The notes under the pieces were generated by a model that was not told the origin of the DNA, did no database searches, and saw only the letters and a program-made list of their open reading frames with translations. This document shows, in pieces, positions 61,161 through 64,000 of a stretch of DNA of 64,000 nt. This DNA is from Syngnathus acus (taxonomy: Eukaryota; Chordata; Actinopteri; Syngnathiformes; Syngnathidae), in NCBI RefSeq assembly GCF_901709675.1, contig NC_051097.1, forward strand, positions 11,696,039-11,760,038, read 5' to 3'. Both the position numbers and the translations under genes were made by a program. How positions within the stretch are numbered: the first letter of the stretch is position 1; each line of letters opens with the position of its first letter.

Positions 61161-61985
61161 TCACAGATATTTGTACACTTGCTTCTCCTGCAGCGTCTGC
61201 ACGTCCAGCTTGACGGGACATTTGTAGAAGTGCGACAGCAGCGACTCGGCGTATCCAATCAGGAAGTAGAATTTCTGCGGCGGCAGCTTTTGCAGCACGA
61301 GGGCGCACACCGTCAGCGCGTTGCCGCGCCGCTTGATCACCAGCTCGTCGGCCAGGCAGCCGTGGAAGGTGCCGAACATCAAGCGACGGATGAAGGCGTC
61401 TTCGACGGCGCGCTCCGCCGCGCCGTCCTCGCCTTTGAGGTTACCTGGCAGGGACGAAAATAAACATGGGCGGGCGCCAAAGGGCAAAAATTTGGCGAAG
61501 GTCATGTTTGGAGACGCACTGGTGTGCTGCGATAGCCATCCTTTGTGGTGGGCGATGTGGTGAGGTTTCAGGGCTTGCTCGTAGGTCAGAGGACGATCGC
61601 CTTTCCCCACTCTGATGCGAGCAGCTCGGTTCTGCCGGGCAAAAGAATCACGAGCCGGTCATCATCTCGGAGTTGGACAAATGCGGCGTGACGTCACCGT
61701 TACCTTGCAGCACACTGCTGTGACGTGAAGGTTTCGGCTCCCGAGTGTACTTGCCCTGCTCGCTGCAGCCTGCACCGAAAACAAATCATCGGGGTTGCAA
61801 GCAAGCATTGCAGGAATGTTTCTCTTTTGGTAGTATCGTACGGATAGCTGCGGCACAGTTCTCAGTAACAAACAATAAAGTAGAAAGTCAAAAGAAGAAC
61901 AGTCAAATGCTCCTGGCAAATGCCTTTTCATCGCTTTACCCACCAGGAACCTCAAGCATCCTGTGCTGCTCAAGGGCGTCGCCAT
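61161..61985 (-). CDS. mrps24: Mitochondrial ribosomal protein S24 (uS3m)
   Basis: Four exons in transcript order: 61985-61944, 61769-61704, 61631-61520, 61444-61161. Total 167 residues, identical in length to human MRPS24. Component of the mitochondrial small ribosomal subunit. The N-terminal part ([14 protein letters not shown], then a basic/hydroxylated stretch) fits a mitochondrial presequence. The mature part has [48 protein letters not shown] and [20 protein letters not shown] and ends VYKYL, all matching the family block by block. Start chosen at the only Met giving the family length. Head to head with nudcd3. Confidence 0.96.
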
Positions 61986-62487
61986 CTTGCTCTCACTGTT
62001 TACGAGGCTAACACAATTGACATTCACTTTGTCCTTGTTTTGGCACAACATACAAAACGCAATTCATAAAATTGAATTAACCAAGGAACTACTTGAATCG
62101 AGTTTGATTTACACGTATAAACTTGAAAATAAATGTAGAACTCGGTGCGGAACATTATAATTTCTCTCGTAACGGATGACTATACATGCTGGAACCGGAT
62201 GTAGACTAAAATAAATGTGAAAAAGTTAACTTTGTCGCATTTCTTTAATAGGTCAACTAATTAGGTTCGCCTATTAAATGGATAATTGAGTGCGAACTTA
62301 TTTTCTTGGTGTTTATTTGATTCACAGTAGCGGGGTGGTTTGTTCCTGTCACGCTCAGCGTAGAGTCGATTTAATTTGAAAGTGTCCAACCGGATGCGTG
62401 GCATTGTTCTGGAAGGAACCCTCACGGACGTTGAAAAAATGCAAGGCTCCTGGCGTAAACATTGACTGTTTTCTTCTCAAAGTCCGC

Positions 62488-62519
<32 letters not shown>

Positions 62520-62584
62520 TCACACCAACGGCGCACAGAGCTACAGTGGAGCAACATTGAAGGAACCACGCGGAAAGTATCGCC
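61986..62584. other. Shared mrps24/nudcd3 intergenic region, possible bidirectional promoter
   Basis: 599 bp between two divergent start codons. It is AT-rich in its left part and includes a (CTT)n run near 62486-62510. It has no TATA box that I trust. A shared promoter is plausible for this pair of housekeeping genes but is inferred only from geometry. Confidence 0.4.
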
Positions 62585-64000
62585 ATGGCGTCGCCACTCG
62601 AGATGACGGAAATGTACGACAACGCGCTGCTCGGCATTCTGCAGCACGTCGGAAACATTCATGACTTTCTTCACGTCTACTTTGGCTTTTTGTACCGCAA
62701 GACTGATTTTTATCGACTCCTCTCCGGTCCCAACGACAAGATGGGCTTCCCGCCAGGTGTGGCCGAGAAGATGGTCTTGAAGGTGGGCTCGCTCACTCAC
62801 TCACTCACTCACTCACTCACTTCGCGAGCCGATGCATGCAACTTGACCTGCACTTTTTAAGTTTGTGTTCGACTAGGTAGGGACACCCCGTTCCCTCAAT
62901 GTTTACATTTAATCAGCATTTCTGGCAAGGTTTGACGATGCATTGGAGCGTTGACGATTTCACGAGTCAGCTGGCTTCCGTACCAAAATGATACGCGTTC
63001 CAAACCGTTTGCCATTATGCTTGTATTTGCATGAAGCAATTGGTCCCTTGCAGCTATTTCGTGAACATTTAAGCCACAATTTCATTCATTGACGACTAAT
63101 GTATTGACTGACGTTCACAGTCTTAAAAAGTTGAATCTGCCCCTATTCCTGCGCAGACGTTCAAGGTGTTTGAGAAGTTTTCCGAGGAGATGCGGAAAAC
63201 GCAAAAGCAGCACGGGGACGAAATGGCAGCCGCTCCAGCGGCGATCCAGGAGCTGGAGGTCACGTCTGAGGCGACGCAAGCGGCGACGCAAGCGGCGGCG
63301 ACGCAAGCGGCGGCGACGCAAGCGGCGGCGACGCAAGCGGCGGCGGCGACGCAAGCGGCGGCGGCGACGCAAGCGGCGGCGACGCAAGCGGCGGCGACGC
63401 AAGCGGCGGCGACGCAAGCGGCGAGCTCCTCGGCGTCATCGGATCCCGTTGCGGAGTCTGAACCCTCAGCCATACCTCAGGCTCATGGCCCTGGCGGCGT
63501 GGCTCAAATGGACGGGAAGGCTGCGGCGTCCCGCTCAGACAAGTCCGTTTTTGCCCGTCATTCGTTCATTCATTCATTCATTCATTCATTCATTCATTCG
63601 AAACAAAAGCATAACAGGAGGGTGATGTTTCCCAGCGTCCCTGAACACTAAGATTCCCCGTTGTCCCTCATTGCGACATGTCTCTCGCTGTTTGGGCCAC
63701 GTCACTTTTCCCAGTGTGCAGCGCATCGGTGCGCTCTACCCGATGGTGTCACTTCGCTGTGATGTTTCCCGGCGTCCCCGAGCGCAGCATGGAGACGAAC
63801 GACGCTTTGCTCTTTTTGTTCCCAGGCCAAACAGGATTGGGTCAGCGTTGGACTCGGACAGCTACAACGGTGCCGTGCGGGACAAGTACCAGTGGTCTCA
63901 GGACTACAACGACGTGGAGGTGCGCGTCTTTGTGCCCGAGGAGGTGGTCAAAGGCAAGCAGGTGAGCGAGCCCCTTTGCGGTGTCGGCGATTAATAATAA
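62585..64000 (+). CDS. nudcd3: NudC domain-containing protein 3, 5' part (continues past window end)
   Basis: Exons seen: 62585-62782, 63157-63542 and 63826-63961; the gene runs on past 64000. NUDCD3 is an HSP90 co-chaperone that stabilises dynein intermediate chain and client proteins. The start MASPLEMTEMYDNALLGILQ and HVGNIHDFLHVYFGFLYRKT, DFYRLL and MGFPPGVAEKMVLK match the conserved N-terminal helical region. Exon 3 carries DSYNGAVRDKYQWSQDYNDV, the start of the CS (p23-like) domain. Exon 2 contains an Ala-Thr-Gln repeat of about 50 residues in the linker. Exon 2 donor (AA|GTCCGT) was chosen because it restores the frame. Exon 3 may alternatively start at 63835, which would drop three residues. 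Confidence 0.9.
63271..63423 (+). repeat. nudcd3: Coding minisatellite in nudcd3 exon 2
   Basis: 153 bp of GCGACGCAAGCGGCG units that vary by one GCG triplet. Encodes ten Thr-Gln dipeptides separated by one to four Ala. All length variation is in whole codons, so the frame is preserved. The same tract gives Arg-rich open frames in other registers, which are artefacts. Confidence 0.93.

Noticed and set aside
61179-61563. Plus-strand open frames over mrps24 exons 3-4
   Set aside because: Antisense shadows; the minus-strand exons reproduce MRPS24 at its exact family length.
63089-63625. Arg/Lys-rich open frame across nudcd3 exon 2
   Set aside because: It is an alternative register of the GCGACGCAAGCGGCG repeat; the ATQ register is continuous with conserved NUDCD3 exons and is the real one.

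Overview
The window is a compact, gene-dense piece of a vertebrate nuclear genome, almost certainly a teleost fish. The evidence is multi-exon genes with canonical GT-AG introns that are mostly 65-150 bp, GC-rich coding exons, many CA/GT and tetranucleotide microsatellites, a fish Ventx-family homeobox gene and fish-type dispersed repeats. I can reconstruct 12 complete protein genes plus the 5' part of a thirteenth. For all but one, the exon lengths I derived sum to an exact reading frame. The exception is cnnm3, which is off by exactly one base. The species cannot be named from the sequence.

Layout. Positions 1894-8687 carry two tandem tight-junction MARVEL genes on +, marveld2 (tricellulin) and ocln (occludin). 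Positions 10382-17551 hold rasgrf2, a Ras/Rac exchange factor, in 28 coding exons. Positions 19140-22119 hold ckmt2 (sarcomeric mitochondrial creatine kinase), with a MEF2 site and E-boxes upstream. ube2l3 lies on - (22576-23555), convergent with ckmt2. zfyve16 (endofin, 25006-31221) is divergent from ube2l3. A sec14l2/3-like gene occupies 31948-34927. Two tandem magnesium-transporter-family genes, cnnm4 (35973-41093) and cnnm3 (43529-47114), follow. After a gene-poor 4.7 kb come purb on - (51835-52734) and a ved/vent-type homeobox gene on + (55117-56520). Then come gns (lysosomal N-acetylglucosamine-6-sulfatase, 57169-60096), mrps24 on - (61161-61985) and nudcd3 on + (62585 to beyond the window end), the last two head to head.

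From memory of human gene positions, neighbours here correspond to several human blocks: marveld2/ocln and rasgrf2/ckmt2/zfyve16 (5q13-q14), cnnm4/cnnm3 (2q11), purb/mrps24/nudcd3 (7p13), ube2l3 and sec14l2/3 (22q) and gns (12q14). The order is therefore a lineage-specific mosaic. The genes do not form one pathway; the functional pairs are marveld2/ocln (tight-junction sealing) and cnnm4/cnnm3 (magnesium homeostasis).

Most interesting observations: (1) ckmt2 has two tandem 86-nt versions of one exon that differ by nine synonymous codons and one replacement, and both cannot be included in frame. (2) In cnnm4 the intron 1/exon 2 junction, splice acceptor included, is tandemly triplicated in 79-bp units. 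(3) cnnm3 has a single-base frameshift in its penultimate exon. (4) The UBE2L3-like enzyme has lost both residues (Pro88, His119) associated with the restricted chemistry of UBE2L3. (5) rasgrf2 has an extra 93-nt phase-symmetric exon, and cnnm4 a candidate 24-nt microexon. (6) nudcd3 has an in-frame Ala-Thr-Gln coding minisatellite. (7) There is a clean 289-bp hAT-type MITE with an 8-bp target duplication.
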